A stretch of DNA of 64,000 nucleotides from an uncultured Flavobacteriales bacterium. Its GTDB lineage: Bacteria; Bacteroidota; Bacteroidia; Flavobacteriales_E; Vicingaceae. This document shows, piece after piece, positions 5,630 to 13,773 of the stretch; the stretch's first letter is position 1; the number at the start of each line of letters is the position of its first letter. The stretch lies in contig CAJXMH010000010.1 in the NCBI GenBank assembly GCA_913056345.1, positions 1 to 64,000 on the forward strand. The letters are read 5' to 3'. A program made the translations under genes and the position numbers. The notes under the pieces are model-generated. The model was not told the DNA's origin. It did not search any database and saw only the letters and a list, made by a program, of their open reading frames with translations.

Positions 5630-8594
5630 CTTTGGCGGTTTTAATTCTAACTTTTGACGTTGTTCCTACAGGCTTGCCTTTTTGATCTTTAAGGTCTTCT
5701 ATAATAATGTTGCCATGGCTCTTTTTATTATGCAAACTCAACCTTTCAGCTATGATTCTTATTGCATGTGATTTCCGCTTTTTTCGCGAAGCACTTTGAT
5801 AGGCAGCAGCAGCTTCTCTACCAACCCCATTATCAGTTATTTCTACCCATAAAAATTCCTTTTCGATCCAGAAAGACACCTTTAGCCTTTTCACGCCATC
5901 TTTGTTTTTTAACCCATGGTGTAAAGCGTTTTCTAAAAAAGGTTGAACTAAAAAGGGTGGGATCATACTGTCCGACATTTGCTCCTTATGCTTAACCTCA
6001 AAAGTATAATCAAAGCTATTTTCCATTCTTAACTTTTCTAATTCCAAATAGTCTTTTAAAACAGTTTGCTCCTCTGCTACGCTAATTAAATTAGTATTAG
6101 AGTAATCCAATATTTTACGCATAAGTCCCGCAAACAAGTTTAAAAAGTTGGAAGCTCTTTGGTTGTCATTTTTCAATACCAAATACTGCACTGACGAAAG
6201 AATATTGAAAACAAAGTGAGGATTCATTTGCGCCCTCAGGGCATTTTGCTCTGCCTTCAACCGTTGAATCACTAAGTCTTTCTCCCGTCTCATGATTTTA
6301 AAACGATAAGCCACTGCGGCATAAGTCAAGGAAGCTAGCAGAAGAATTGCTGATAATATAAACCACCATCTTTTCCAAATTGGCGGAAGAATTATAAAGT
6401 CAAGCTTAATGGGATCTGACCACAGTTGTTCGCCCTTTCGAGCTTGTAATTCAAATTGATATTTCCCGGGTGGCAAGGTGGTGTATTGTAGTGACCGTTC
6501 TTTTGTCTCATTCCAGCTCTTACTTAAACCTATTAAACGATGACGGTAACTAACCTCCCAGTTTTGATAAGTCACAGCCTTATATTTTAGTTGCAAATAA
6601 GATTGATTGTGATCTAGCGTGTAGGTTTGGTCATTAATTAGCTGTTTTTTTCCATCAATTATAAGTTCATCTAGCTTTAAAGGGACTGCCTTAAGTTTCT
6701 TATTCCTAAGGGCCTCAAAAGGTGTCATGAAAAGTCCCTGATTCCAGGTTCCCCAGAAAATAGCCTCTCGATTGGCACTAATCTGGCCTGCAACTGTTTG
6801 TGGTAAACGGGCGTAAGCTTTTAATTGAAAGCTATCCCCTTCTGCTATAAGTTCAAATGTAGCTTGCCGTGCCACTATCCAAATATTTTGATCTGACACT
6901 TTTATCACTGCACCTTTTTTTAAGGTTTCCCCTTGATACTGAACAGCTACTAAAGTTTTCCCGTCAAAATAATGAACTCCTTTGTTACGAATAGAAATCC
7001 ACAACTTCCCCAAAAATGATGTTATGCTGTAAGCCCTTTGAGCTAAAAGCGGATAATCATCTCCCAAGTAAATAAATATCGAATCTCTTAGGTAATAGAT
7101 ACCTTGGTCGGTGTTGAAGTAATAAGTAGAATCGTGAGCTATTATCTCATAAATTCTAGAGCCTATTGGCTTTGAAACATAATGAATTGAGTCATTATTA
7201 ATCTTAAAGTAACGCTGGTCATAAAACACTGTAAGCCAGTCTGATTGAGGATCATCTTTAACAAAACGATAAATTGTTCCAGGATTAGATTTTGGTAATT
7301 TTTCTAATTTAAGAGACTTCCAACTTCCCTTTTTGAACCGACTAATAGCGCCTCTTTGAGTAGACCATAAAGAATTGTTGTATTGATCAAAGTAAAGATC
7401 AAGTATATTGCCCCCTTTTTCAAACGGACCGATCATGGAGTCAGTTGCCCATTTTGAGTCCCTCTTTTTTAAAATGGACAATTGATTATTTTCTCCACCA
7501 AGATATAGTGTAGTATCTTTTATGTGAATGGCGGAAACATGTTTTTGACCTATCGTTCCGTTTTCATTATTAAAGTACAACAAATTGGGGTAAGGGATGT
7601 AGATCAAGCCCTTCTCAGCACTGTATACCCATACCCCTCCTTCTGTATCTTGGCAGCTTGCTATAGCGGTTGCGTTTGGAAAAAGCTGGTACTTTTCATC
7701 TTTAAACCCTTGAGCTTGGAAAAGTTTTAAACCATCTCCAAGGGTGCCAACCCACAATTGATCTTGATCATCATAAAAAACATTAACCACTCCAAGCGCC
7801 AAATTGAACACTTGCTTAAATTCATTAGAATCGAAAGTAAACAGTAGCCCTTGACCATTCGAAAAACAATGGACTCCTTCTGAGTTCGTGCTTATTGAAT
7901 TTGGTAGCGTAAATCCACCTCTTTCATAAAAGGTAGAATCGACCTTTTTTAACTGTTCGTTTAAAAGGTAAACCAAAGGCTTACTTTTTTTATTTCCCTC
8001 AATGGAGTTTGATGGTACGTTTGCCATAAAAGGGGAAGCGTTCTTTCGTAAAAGGCAAACTTGCCCTTGAGAAGAAAAGGTTAGATGAGCTAAAGGTCGG
8101 CTAACCTTACCGTGATTATCAATAACAAAATATCCTTCTTTCTTAAATGAAATATGCAAAGAACGTTTTGCATCAAAATAAAAATCAATGAAACTATTGC
8201 CCTTAGCCAAATCCACTATTTTATCGTTAAATGGATAAGCACTTAAAGTATCTGCTTGAACCAGAAATATCTTGGACTGGTAATCGATCAGATAATGAAA
8301 TTTAGCTGCTGCTTCTTTTATGCGCAAAAAGTTAGCGTGCGATACAGTTTCTGTATTAATTTGATGGAACTCCTTGCCGTCGTAACGCATTAAACCGCTA
8401 AAGTTTACTATCCAAATCGAGCCTTCTCGGTCGCAATGTATGTCGGTAATGTAGTTGGTGTTTTGAAAACCCAAGGACTCATTAAAAACCTTATAGTTGG
8501 GTAGCTGAGAAAAAGAATTGATGTGCAAAAACAAGCTAACCAACAAGCCTATTGAAAAGTATAGTTTCTTCTTCACACCTTCGAAATTAGACAA
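5610..8594 (-). CDS. Sensor histidine kinase with two-component beta-propeller (reg_prop) sensor
   Basis: A 994-residue membrane sensor. A signal peptide/anchor at residues ~9-30 is followed by a long periplasmic beta-propeller of reg_prop-type repeats (for example ITDIHCDREGSIWIVNFSGL, YDDQDQLWVGTLGDGLKLF), then a Y_Y_Y-type domain (PPGKYQFELQARKG) at ~660-725. One transmembrane helix lies at ~735-757. The cytoplasmic kinase is the His_kinase (LytS-like) type with the phosphoacceptor H793 in LRAQMNPHFVFNIL and an ATPase N/G-box (ITDNGVGREAA). It lacks the fused AraC and receiver domains of classic hybrid systems. It signals to the overlapping LytTR regulator. The ligand is unknown. Confidence 0.92.
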   Translation of the reverse strand: MSNFEGVKKKLYFSIGLLVSLFLHINSFSQLPNYKVFNESLGFQNTNYITDIHCDREGSIWIVNFSGLMRYDGKEFHQINTETVSHANFLRIKEAAAKFHYLIDYQSKIFLVQADTLSAYPFNDKIVDLAKGNSFIDFYFDAKRSLHISFKKEGYFVIDNHGKVSRPLAHLTFSSQGQVCLLRKNASPFMANVPSNSIEGNKKSKPLVYLLNEQLKKVDSTFYERGGFTLPNSISTNSEGVHCFSNGQGLLFTFDSNEFKQVFNLALGVVNVFYDDQDQLWVGTLGDGLKLFQAQGFKDEKYQLFPNATAIASCQDTEGGVWVYSAEKGLIYIPYPNLLYFNNENGTIGQKHVSAIHIKDTTLYLGGENNQLSILKKRDSKWATDSMIGPFEKGGNILDLYFDQYNNSLWSTQRGAISRFKKGSWKSLKLEKLPKSNPGTIYRFVKDDPQSDWLTVFYDQRYFKINNDSIHYVSKPIGSRIYEIIAHDSTYYFNTDQGIYYLRDSIFIYLGDDYPLLAQRAYSITSFLGKLWISIRNKGVHYFDGKTLVAVQYQGETLKKGAVIKVSDQNIWIVARQATFELIAEGDSFQLKAYARLPQTVAGQISANREAIFWGTWNQGLFMTPFEALRNKKLKAVPLKLDELIIDGKKQLINDQTYTLDHNQSYLQLKYKAVTYQNWEVSYRHRLIGLSKSWNETKERSLQYTTLPPGKYQFELQARKGEQLWSDPIKLDFIILPPIWKRWWFILSAILLLASLTYAAVAYRFKIMRREKDLVIQRLKAEQNALRAQMNPHFVFNILSSVQYLVLKNDNQRASNFLNLFAGLMRKILDYSNTNLISVAEEQTVLKDYLELEKLRMENSFDYTFEVKHKEQMSDSMIPPFLVQPFLENALHHGLKNKDGVKRLKVSFWIEKEFLWVEITDNGVGREAAAAYQSASRKKRKSHAIRIIAERLSLHNKKSHGNIIIEDLKDQKGKPVGTTSKVRIKTAKDESINY

Positions 8595-8632
8595 TGTCGT
8601 ATTTTCAATTTCTTCTTCTTTTCTAGAAAGTT

Positions 8633-8670
8633 GTAGTCGATTCTTTCAACTAATTAAAAGAATCGACTAC
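8633..8670. repeat. Perfect 14-bp inverted repeat (strong hairpin)
   Basis: GTAGTCGATTCTTT (8633-8646) and AAAGAATCGACTAC (8657-8670) pair perfectly around a 10-nt loop. It lies between the fructosamine kinase 3' end and the sensor kinase start, both on the minus strand, and could act as a terminator or as an operator. There is no long T-run directly after it on the minus strand. Confidence 0.6.
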
Positions 8671-8687
8671 TAACAGACTCTAAATAC

Positions 8688-8820
8688 ATGAGAAAATTAA
8701 CCGATTGCAAAGCCTGTTTCTATTAAACAACGCTTCAAACCTAAGCAGAATATAAACTGAAACAACTTACCACTTCATGAACGAGGCATTTTGTTTCATA
8801 GATCGGTTAATTCAACTCAT
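8688..8820. repeat. Long-range inverted repeat, possible MITE-like element or degenerate insertion
   Basis: AATTAACCGAT (8695-8705) and ATCGGTTAATT (8802-8812) are perfect inverted repeats separated by 96 bp. Pairing resumes outward with ATGAG (8688-8692) and CTCAT (8816-8820). The interior contains no ORF. The right arm touches the stop codon of the fructosamine kinase gene. A small non-autonomous element or a long 3' UTR hairpin are both possible. Confidence 0.45.
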
Positions 8821-9698
8821 AAAAACCTTTTCAATGCACTTTTTACCCTATTGGAATAGGCCTCTCCAAAAAGGTTAACATGCACGAGCAAAGGGTATAA
8901 ATTGCATAGTTCAATACGTTCTTCCCAACCTTCTTTTAAAGGGTAGCTCTCGTTATAAGCATTGTAAAAGTCAGCGTGAAAGCCACCAAACAAATGTGAC
9001 ATCGCAATATCCATTTCTCGGTTGCCAAAATATACGGCAGGGTCTAGTAGCGCTGCCACTCCCTTAATTGAGCACAAAAAATTACCCGACCACAAGTCGC
9101 CGTGCAACAATGAAGCATTTTCTTTCGGGAATAAAGCTCCTAACTTTGAGCAAAGCTGCTCGATTTGGGTCATAGTCTGCTTGCTAAGTAAACCTGCATC
9201 AAAAGCCATTTTTGCCTGAAAGAGTAAACGGTTTTGGGCAAAAAAATCTGGCCAGTTATCCTTACTGTCATTTGGCTGAACCAAAGAACCAATATAGTTT
9301 TGGTAATCTAGTCCGTGTTGGTCAGATTTAAACTTATGCAATTCTGCTAATCCCCTTCCAAAGCTCTTCCAAAAAGCTTTAGATTCTCTCCCTTGCTCCA
9401 AAAATTCTAGCAATATAAAAGCCTGATCTTCATGGTGTCCTAACCCAATCACTTGAGGAACTTTTAAGGAAGTATGTTTTCTCAAAAGATCCAAGCCCAG
9501 CTGTTCTAACTCAAACATTTTCGGAAAAGCAGTTTTTCGATTTAGCTTGATGAAAACGCTCTGCTTCTGCAGTTTGAGCTTGAACGTTTGATTAATGGAT
9601 CCCCCTGAAACAGCCTTAACGTTCTCTATTTTGTCAGCTGTTATGCTTGATTCATTTAGGGTAGCTATAATAGAAGATTCAACCTCAGGATTAAACAT
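8817..9698 (-). CDS. Fructosamine kinase / ketosamine-3-kinase family protein
   Basis: A 293-residue soluble kinase of the aminoglycoside-phosphotransferase fold. Early motifs KAVSGGSINQTFKLKL and VFIKLNRKTAFPKMF match the nucleotide-binding N-lobe with its lysine. The catalytic loop LLHGDLWSGNF has H199 and the Brenner-type HGDLWSGN motif, and the DFG-like metal site is ALLDPAVYFGNREMD. Family members phosphorylate ketosamines on glycated proteins or small molecules, leading to deglycation. Length is normal for bacterial members. It stands alone: minus strand, with its own -7-like box just upstream, and repeats downstream. Confidence 0.92.
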   Translation of the reverse strand: MFNPEVESSIIATLNESSITADKIENVKAVSGGSINQTFKLKLQKQSVFIKLNRKTAFPKMFELEQLGLDLLRKHTSLKVPQVIGLGHHEDQAFILLEFLEQGRESKAFWKSFGRGLAELHKFKSDQHGLDYQNYIGSLVQPNDSKDNWPDFFAQNRLLFQAKMAFDAGLLSKQTMTQIEQLCSKLGALFPKENASLLHGDLWSGNFLCSIKGVAALLDPAVYFGNREMDIAMSHLFGGFHADFYNAYNESYPLKEGWEERIELCNLYPLLVHVNLFGEAYSNRVKSALKRFL

Positions 9699-9713
9699 TT
9701 TTTACTTTTTTGG

Positions 9714-9721
9714 CAAAAGTA
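9714..9721 (-). promoter_or_regulatory. Putative -7 promoter box for fructosamine kinase gene
   Basis: On the minus strand this reads TACTTTTG, a full match to TAnnTTTG, 15 bp before the ATG at 9698. The -33 element is not convincing at the usual spacing. Confidence 0.45.
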
Positions 9722-9821
9722 AGCTTAGGCTTAACAATAAGAAGCAATGGAATTTATTTACTTTTGACACCGCAATCAGTCGCCTGATAAGTTAATAAAA
9801 AGCAAGATTAGCTTCTGCCAA

Positions 9822-9925
9822 GGTTTTGCTATTAATCATACAGGCACTTTGCTAAACCCTAAAATGGGGAAATAGCTTCCGCCAACGCTTCGCTAAAGAG
9901 CGGACAGGCGCTTCGCGAATGCCCA
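9822..9925. repeat. Two degenerate copies of a dispersed GCAGGCGCTTCGC-type intergenic repeat
   Basis: The second copy, about 9868-9920, holds GCCAACGCTTCGCT and then GCGGACAGGCGCTTCGC. The first, about 9822-9858, is a decayed version (GCCAAGGTTTTGCT ... ACAGGCACTTTGCT). The same core recurs twice at 43450-43520. This explains most of the gene-free stretch between the fructosamine kinase promoter and tRNA-Ala. Confidence 0.55.
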
Positions 9926-9934
9926 AACAAAAAT

Positions 9935-10008
9935 GGGGAATTAGCTCAGCTGGCTAGAGCGCTACGCTGGCAGCGTAGAGGTCATCGGTTCGACTCCGAT
10001 ATTCTCCA
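9935..10008 (+). tRNA. tRNA-Ala (anticodon GGC)
   Basis: A complete cloverleaf of 74 nt. Acceptor GGGGAAT pairs with ATTCTCC (one G-T pair), the D arm is GCTCAGCTGGCTAGAGC, the anticodon stem CTACG/CGTAG encloses the loop CTGGCAG with anticodon GGC at 9969-9971, and the T arm contains GGTTCGACTCC. The discriminator is A and no CCA is encoded. GGC reads Ala codon GCC (and GCU by wobble only weakly). An intrinsic terminator follows immediately. Confidence 0.96.
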
Positions 10009-10009
10009 C

Positions 10010-10038
10010 AAAGCCCTGCATTTTGCAGGGCTTTTTTT
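10010..10038 (+). terminator. Intrinsic terminator after tRNA-Ala
   Basis: AAAGCCCTGCA and TGCAGGGCTTT form an 11-bp stem with a 3-nt loop, followed by a run of T. It starts two bases after the mature tRNA end. Confidence 0.92.
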
Positions 10039-10129
10039 CTTACTTTATAGTACTCGCTTATTGATTTTATACTAAACTTGACTGCTGATAATTAAAGTCC
10101 TATTTTTAAAGGCTATAAAATCATGAACT

Positions 10130-11056
10130 ATGAACATTAAACGTTTTTTATTTCTATCAGCAGTTGTAGGTCTCTTGCTTACCTCTTGTGGAGAAGATAC
10201 CGCATTCGAAGAAAACCCCTTTTACGATGAAGAAGCTACGGGGGAAGATCCAAAAATTCCTGCAGGAGGACTTAATGATACCCTAGGTGGAAGTGGTGGC
10301 TCTGGAGGAAATGGAAGTGCCTCGACTTTAGTAGTTGATCAAATTCAGAGAGCTACTGTCACTTATATAGGTGCAACTTGGTGCCCACCCTGCGGTGCTA
10401 ATGGAGATCCTGCAAAAATTTACATGGAGGATACCTATGGCGATAATGTGGTTATTCTTAATGTACAATATAGAGATGCAATTAGTCCAAGAGGTTCGTT
10501 TGGTTTCAATTTTGGTACTAAATTCCAAGACTTTGTTGGAAGCAATAGTATACCTCATGCTTATTGGTCAGGCTCTAACTTCAACATGAAGAATAGAGGT
10601 TTTTACAATGATGCTAATGCAAACAATTCTGAATCTCAAATTGACATTGATGCAATTTTGAGAAACATTCCTGAGGTCGGAGTTGCCGCAAAAGCATCCT
10701 TGAGTAATGGTGTAGTCAGTGTTGAAACCAAAACCAAGTTTTTCAATAGTCTTAATCAAGCCTACCTAGGAGTTTATTTATTAGAAGACGCTGTAATGGC
10801 CATGCAAAAAGTTGGGACAAAAGATTCTCTAACTTCTCATGAAAATGTAATGAGGGCTTCTGCTTTTAATTCTGACACTTTAGGAATTGATTTGATTGGA
10901 ACCTCTCTTGCTGCGGATGATGAGTTAGTTGGCAACTACCAAATTACTGTACCTGGTTCAGTAGTTGATCCTACAAACTTGCAAGTCGCAGTGGTTGTAT
11001 GGGAATCTGATCAAGTAAATGGTATTGCTAATTCTATCATTGTTGATGTAGAATAA
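10130..11056 (+). CDS. Omp28-related outer-membrane lipoprotein with thioredoxin-like CPPC motif
   Basis: A 308-residue exported protein. The signal peptide ends in a lipobox (LLLTSC, lipidated C20). A Gly/Ser-rich linker (residues ~51-65) leads to a thioredoxin-like domain with C85-P-P-C88 in YIGATWCPPCGANGDPA. The later IPHAYWSG segment is the cis-Pro region typical of the Omp28-related family. These proteins are surface or periplasmic lipoproteins of unclear function, some carrying T9SS tails; none is present here. The gene is monocistronic, after the tRNA terminator and before a bidirectional terminator. Confidence 0.85.
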   Translation: MNIKRFLFLSAVVGLLLTSCGEDTAFEENPFYDEEATGEDPKIPAGGLNDTLGGSGGSGGNGSASTLVVDQIQRATVTYIGATWCPPCGANGDPAKIYMEDTYGDNVVILNVQYRDAISPRGSFGFNFGTKFQDFVGSNSIPHAYWSGSNFNMKNRGFYNDANANNSESQIDIDAILRNIPEVGVAAKASLSNGVVSVETKTKFFNSLNQAYLGVYLLEDAVMAMQKVGTKDSLTSHENVMRASAFNSDTLGIDLIGTSLAADDELVGNYQITVPGSVVDPTNLQVAVVVWESDQVNGIANSIIVDVE

Positions 11057-11074
11057 TAACAAATTAGAATTCAT

Positions 11075-11106
11075 AAAAAACCACCTGAGTTCAGGTGGTT
11101 TTTTTA
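11075..11106. terminator. Bidirectional intrinsic terminator
   Basis: AACCACCTGA and TCAGGTGGTT form a perfect 10-bp stem around GT, flanked by A6 on the left and T7 on the right. It serves both the Omp28-like gene (plus) and the SpoIIE phosphatase gene (minus), overlapping the 3' end of the latter by a few bases. Confidence 0.92.
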
Positions 11107-12597
11107 TAACTTAAATCCAATAACTAGTATATCGTCAACCTGATCTCGGGATCCTTTCCAACGGTCTAACTCATCTTGAAGTTCTACTTTTTGCTCTTGC
11201 GGTTCTAAGGCGTGCAAACTAAGCAGAAGTTCCCTAAACCGGCGGGTCATGTATTTCTTATTTTTATCTCCGCCAAATTGATCAGGATAACCATCAGTAT
11301 AAATGTAAAATACATCTCCTGCTTTATACTTGATATGATGCGTATGATAGCTTGGATCTTCGCCTCTAAAACCACCAATGGGAGCGGCATCTGACTTTAT
11401 TCTATTTAGTTTGCCGTCACGAATATGCACTAAAGGCCTAAATGCACCTGCAAATTGCAATTTTTCTGCTGCTTTGTCAATGATGCACAAAGCAATATCC
11501 ATCCCGTCTTGAGAAGCTTTAGAACGCTTATTTTGTTTAAGCGATTTCACCACCCCAAGGTGCAATTCATTTAAGATCTCATCAGCCTGATCTAAGCCCT
11601 TTTTCTCTATAATATCGTCAAGTAAAATTGTTCCGATCATAGACATAAATGCTCCAGGAACACCATGGCCGGTGCAATCTACACAGGCAATAAAGATTTT
11701 ACCATTAATCCTTTTAAACCAATAAAAGTCACCGCTAACAATATCGCGAGGCAGGTGAAAAACAAAAGATTGGGGCAACCATTGTTTCAGTCTTGAATGT
11801 AAAGGAAGGATGGCATCTTGTATTTTCTTTGCATATAAGATACTATCAAGCGTATCTTGATTTTGTTGCTCTAGTTTGAATTTTGATTGAATCAAATTAG
11901 CCGTCAATTCATCCTCTTTGCGTAAAATCCCTTTCATTGCTCTTAACAGCAAGATTAGAAGCACTAAGGCAAATATTAACGAGATCCCGATATTGGTGAA
12001 AATTTCTTTTTGGGCTTCCAATAAAAAGTCGTCAAACCGCTGATCAGCTACCACTATAGCAATGGTTTCTCCCGACGAGTTTTTTATTGCGCTAAAGGCA
12101 GAAAGCCAATGTCCATTTTCATCTTCATAAACGTCCACTTCCCCCCCCTGTTCATATCCTTCAAAAAACTGCTTAGGGAAGTCTTTATACGTTTTTCTTA
12201 AGAGTGGTTTGGCAGAAGATGTTACACCGAAGATAAAGTGTTTGTTAGTGCTATCATAAGTTAAGGTATAGATCGGACTATTCAGTTGATTTTGCTTCTT
12301 TACCTGTATTAGCTTTTCATGTAACAACTGATAAACCCGGTCTTGATATGACGTTCTTAGTTTTTTCTCTTCCTCGTAAACGTCAAAAAGATAATCAAGC
12401 TGATTAGCATCAAGTTGTGTTGCCGCTGTATTGGTTACAGCACTTAAACTTGATAGAATTCTACTCTTGTGAATATTTAGCTGCACATAATAGCTATGCA
12501 GCAAAAAATATGCGATAAGAATAAATATTGAACCAAAGAGCAAGACAAGTACTCTTGTGCTATGATTCTGAAATATTTTCTTAAGTAAGTTATCCAC
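11104..12597 (-). CDS. Membrane PP2C-type (SpoIIE) serine phosphatase
   Basis: A 497-residue signalling phosphatase. TM helices at residues ~17-36 and ~203-222 flank an extracytoplasmic sensor domain of ~165 aa. A short coiled-coil linker leads to a SpoIIE/RsbU-type PP2C domain from ~255 to the end. Metal-binding motifs are VSGDFYWFKR, ACVDCTGHGVPGAFMS, DGMDIALC, YIYTDGYPDQFGG and VDDILVIG. It ends the operon behind two tandem TPR/SPOR genes (9-bp gap). It resembles the phosphatase at 22305-24092 in the catalytic domain but not in the sensor. The phosphoprotein substrate, perhaps an anti-sigma-antagonist, is not encoded nearby. Confidence 0.92.
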   Translation of the reverse strand: MDNLLKKIFQNHSTRVLVLLFGSIFILIAYFLLHSYYVQLNIHKSRILSSLSAVTNTAATQLDANQLDYLFDVYEEEKKLRTSYQDRVYQLLHEKLIQVKKQNQLNSPIYTLTYDSTNKHFIFGVTSSAKPLLRKTYKDFPKQFFEGYEQGGEVDVYEDENGHWLSAFSAIKNSSGETIAIVVADQRFDDFLLEAQKEIFTNIGISLIFALVLLILLLRAMKGILRKEDELTANLIQSKFKLEQQNQDTLDSILYAKKIQDAILPLHSRLKQWLPQSFVFHLPRDIVSGDFYWFKRINGKIFIACVDCTGHGVPGAFMSMIGTILLDDIIEKKGLDQADEILNELHLGVVKSLKQNKRSKASQDGMDIALCIIDKAAEKLQFAGAFRPLVHIRDGKLNRIKSDAAPIGGFRGEDPSYHTHHIKYKAGDVFYIYTDGYPDQFGGDKNKKYMTRRFRELLLSLHALEPQEQKVELQDELDRWKGSRDQVDDILVIGFKL

Positions 12598-12606
12598 TTT
12601 CTAGTT

Positions 12607-13773
12607 TTATCGCGTGTATTTTATCGCTTCATCAAGCGGGATTTTATTCCCTTTATTAAAAGCTACCACAAAGGAGTCTTCAAATCCTTTTGCTGCAATA
12701 TCAATTTGCTTCTGATCAGCTTCTTTAAACTCTGCAAAAGGCCCAACCACCATAACCGTTAATCCCTGATAATTTATTTCCTCTACTCCCTCCACCTTGA
12801 GATAAGCATCCATAAAAGCTGCAGGAATCTTTTCCTCAAAAGCACCCAGTTGCACAAAATACTCAACTTTCCCAACTATACCGGCTTTTAAGTTAATGTT
12901 TCGGTAGCTAACCAATTCATTTGTATACTTTCTTTCATCATTTACGTTAACAATAAAAGCATCATTGTACCCTTCTTCTTTTAGCTTTTTAAGCAAGCTT
13001 TCTGCTTGAGAATAATATGAAAAGTGACCCACTACGTAGCGGATCATTCCCTTGTTATCTACAAAGGCGTCAACATTCTTCAACTTACCATAGCTGCTAA
13101 TCGGGCTAGGATTAATGTTACTGCCAATTTGCACCCCATAAAGCGGGGCGTTTGTGGTATACTCTAGCTTTTTGATCAGCATCCCTCTTTCAGCAAGGGC
13201 AGCAGAATCTAGCACCTCCTCTTTGGGCTTTGTTGGTAATTGAGTTGGCAGGTAATTAGCAGGAGCAGCAGCTACCTTATTCCACTCTGCAATAGGCTCT
13301 GATGGATCAAAAGGGCACTTTTGCAAATGGCGATCGGCTTCTGCAATGTAATATTCATCAACTTTAGATTTATATTTCGCAAACTGCTTAAACGCCTGAT
13401 TCGCAAGTGCACACTGATCATTTTCTACATATGCAACCGTAAGGTAATAGTAAACATGTAGTGGAGCACCTCGCTCTTTGAAACTTCCAACTTTATAAAC
13501 CGGATTAACTTCTTGTACCGCCTTCTTTAGATGGTACAAAGCTTGTTCCTGATGCCCACTCATCTCAGTGTAAGCTGCTCCCATCAAAAAATTTATGTTA
13601 GCATGGTTTGTATCTTCAACGTAAACTATCCTGAGGCTTTCAATTGCTTGGGAAACCTCTCTTTTAGCTAACAAAGCCCTTGCTTGGTCAAAATGAAACT
13701 CTAAGTTGTTTTGACTGAAGCCTGAAAAGGCAATTATTAGCAAACTGCTTAATACAATGTTTTTAATTTTCAT
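12607..13773 (-). CDS. TPR- and SPOR-like repeat protein (paralogue B)
   Basis: A 388-residue exported protein with a signal peptide (SSLLIIAFSGFSQ). An N-terminal TPR-like helical region (~25-150) contains INFLMGAAYTEMSG. The C-terminal half holds two SPOR-like repeats: one around YVVGHFSYYSQAESLLKKL and another around YFVQLGAFEEKIPAAFM. SPOR domains bind denuded peptidoglycan glycans. It is a tandem paralogue of the upstream gene, overlapping it by 4 bp (ATGA-type), and is followed after 9 bp by the SpoIIE phosphatase gene. Together they may form a cell-envelope sensing unit (inference). Confidence 0.78.
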   Translation of the reverse strand: MKIKNIVLSSLLIIAFSGFSQNNLEFHFDQARALLAKREVSQAIESLRIVYVEDTNHANINFLMGAAYTEMSGHQEQALYHLKKAVQEVNPVYKVGSFKERGAPLHVYYYLTVAYVENDQCALANQAFKQFAKYKSKVDEYYIAEADRHLQKCPFDPSEPIAEWNKVAAAPANYLPTQLPTKPKEEVLDSAALAERGMLIKKLEYTTNAPLYGVQIGSNINPSPISSYGKLKNVDAFVDNKGMIRYVVGHFSYYSQAESLLKKLKEEGYNDAFIVNVNDERKYTNELVSYRNINLKAGIVGKVEYFVQLGAFEEKIPAAFMDAYLKVEGVEEINYQGLTVMVVGPFAEFKEADQKQIDIAAKGFEDSFVVAFNKGNKIPLDEAIKYTR

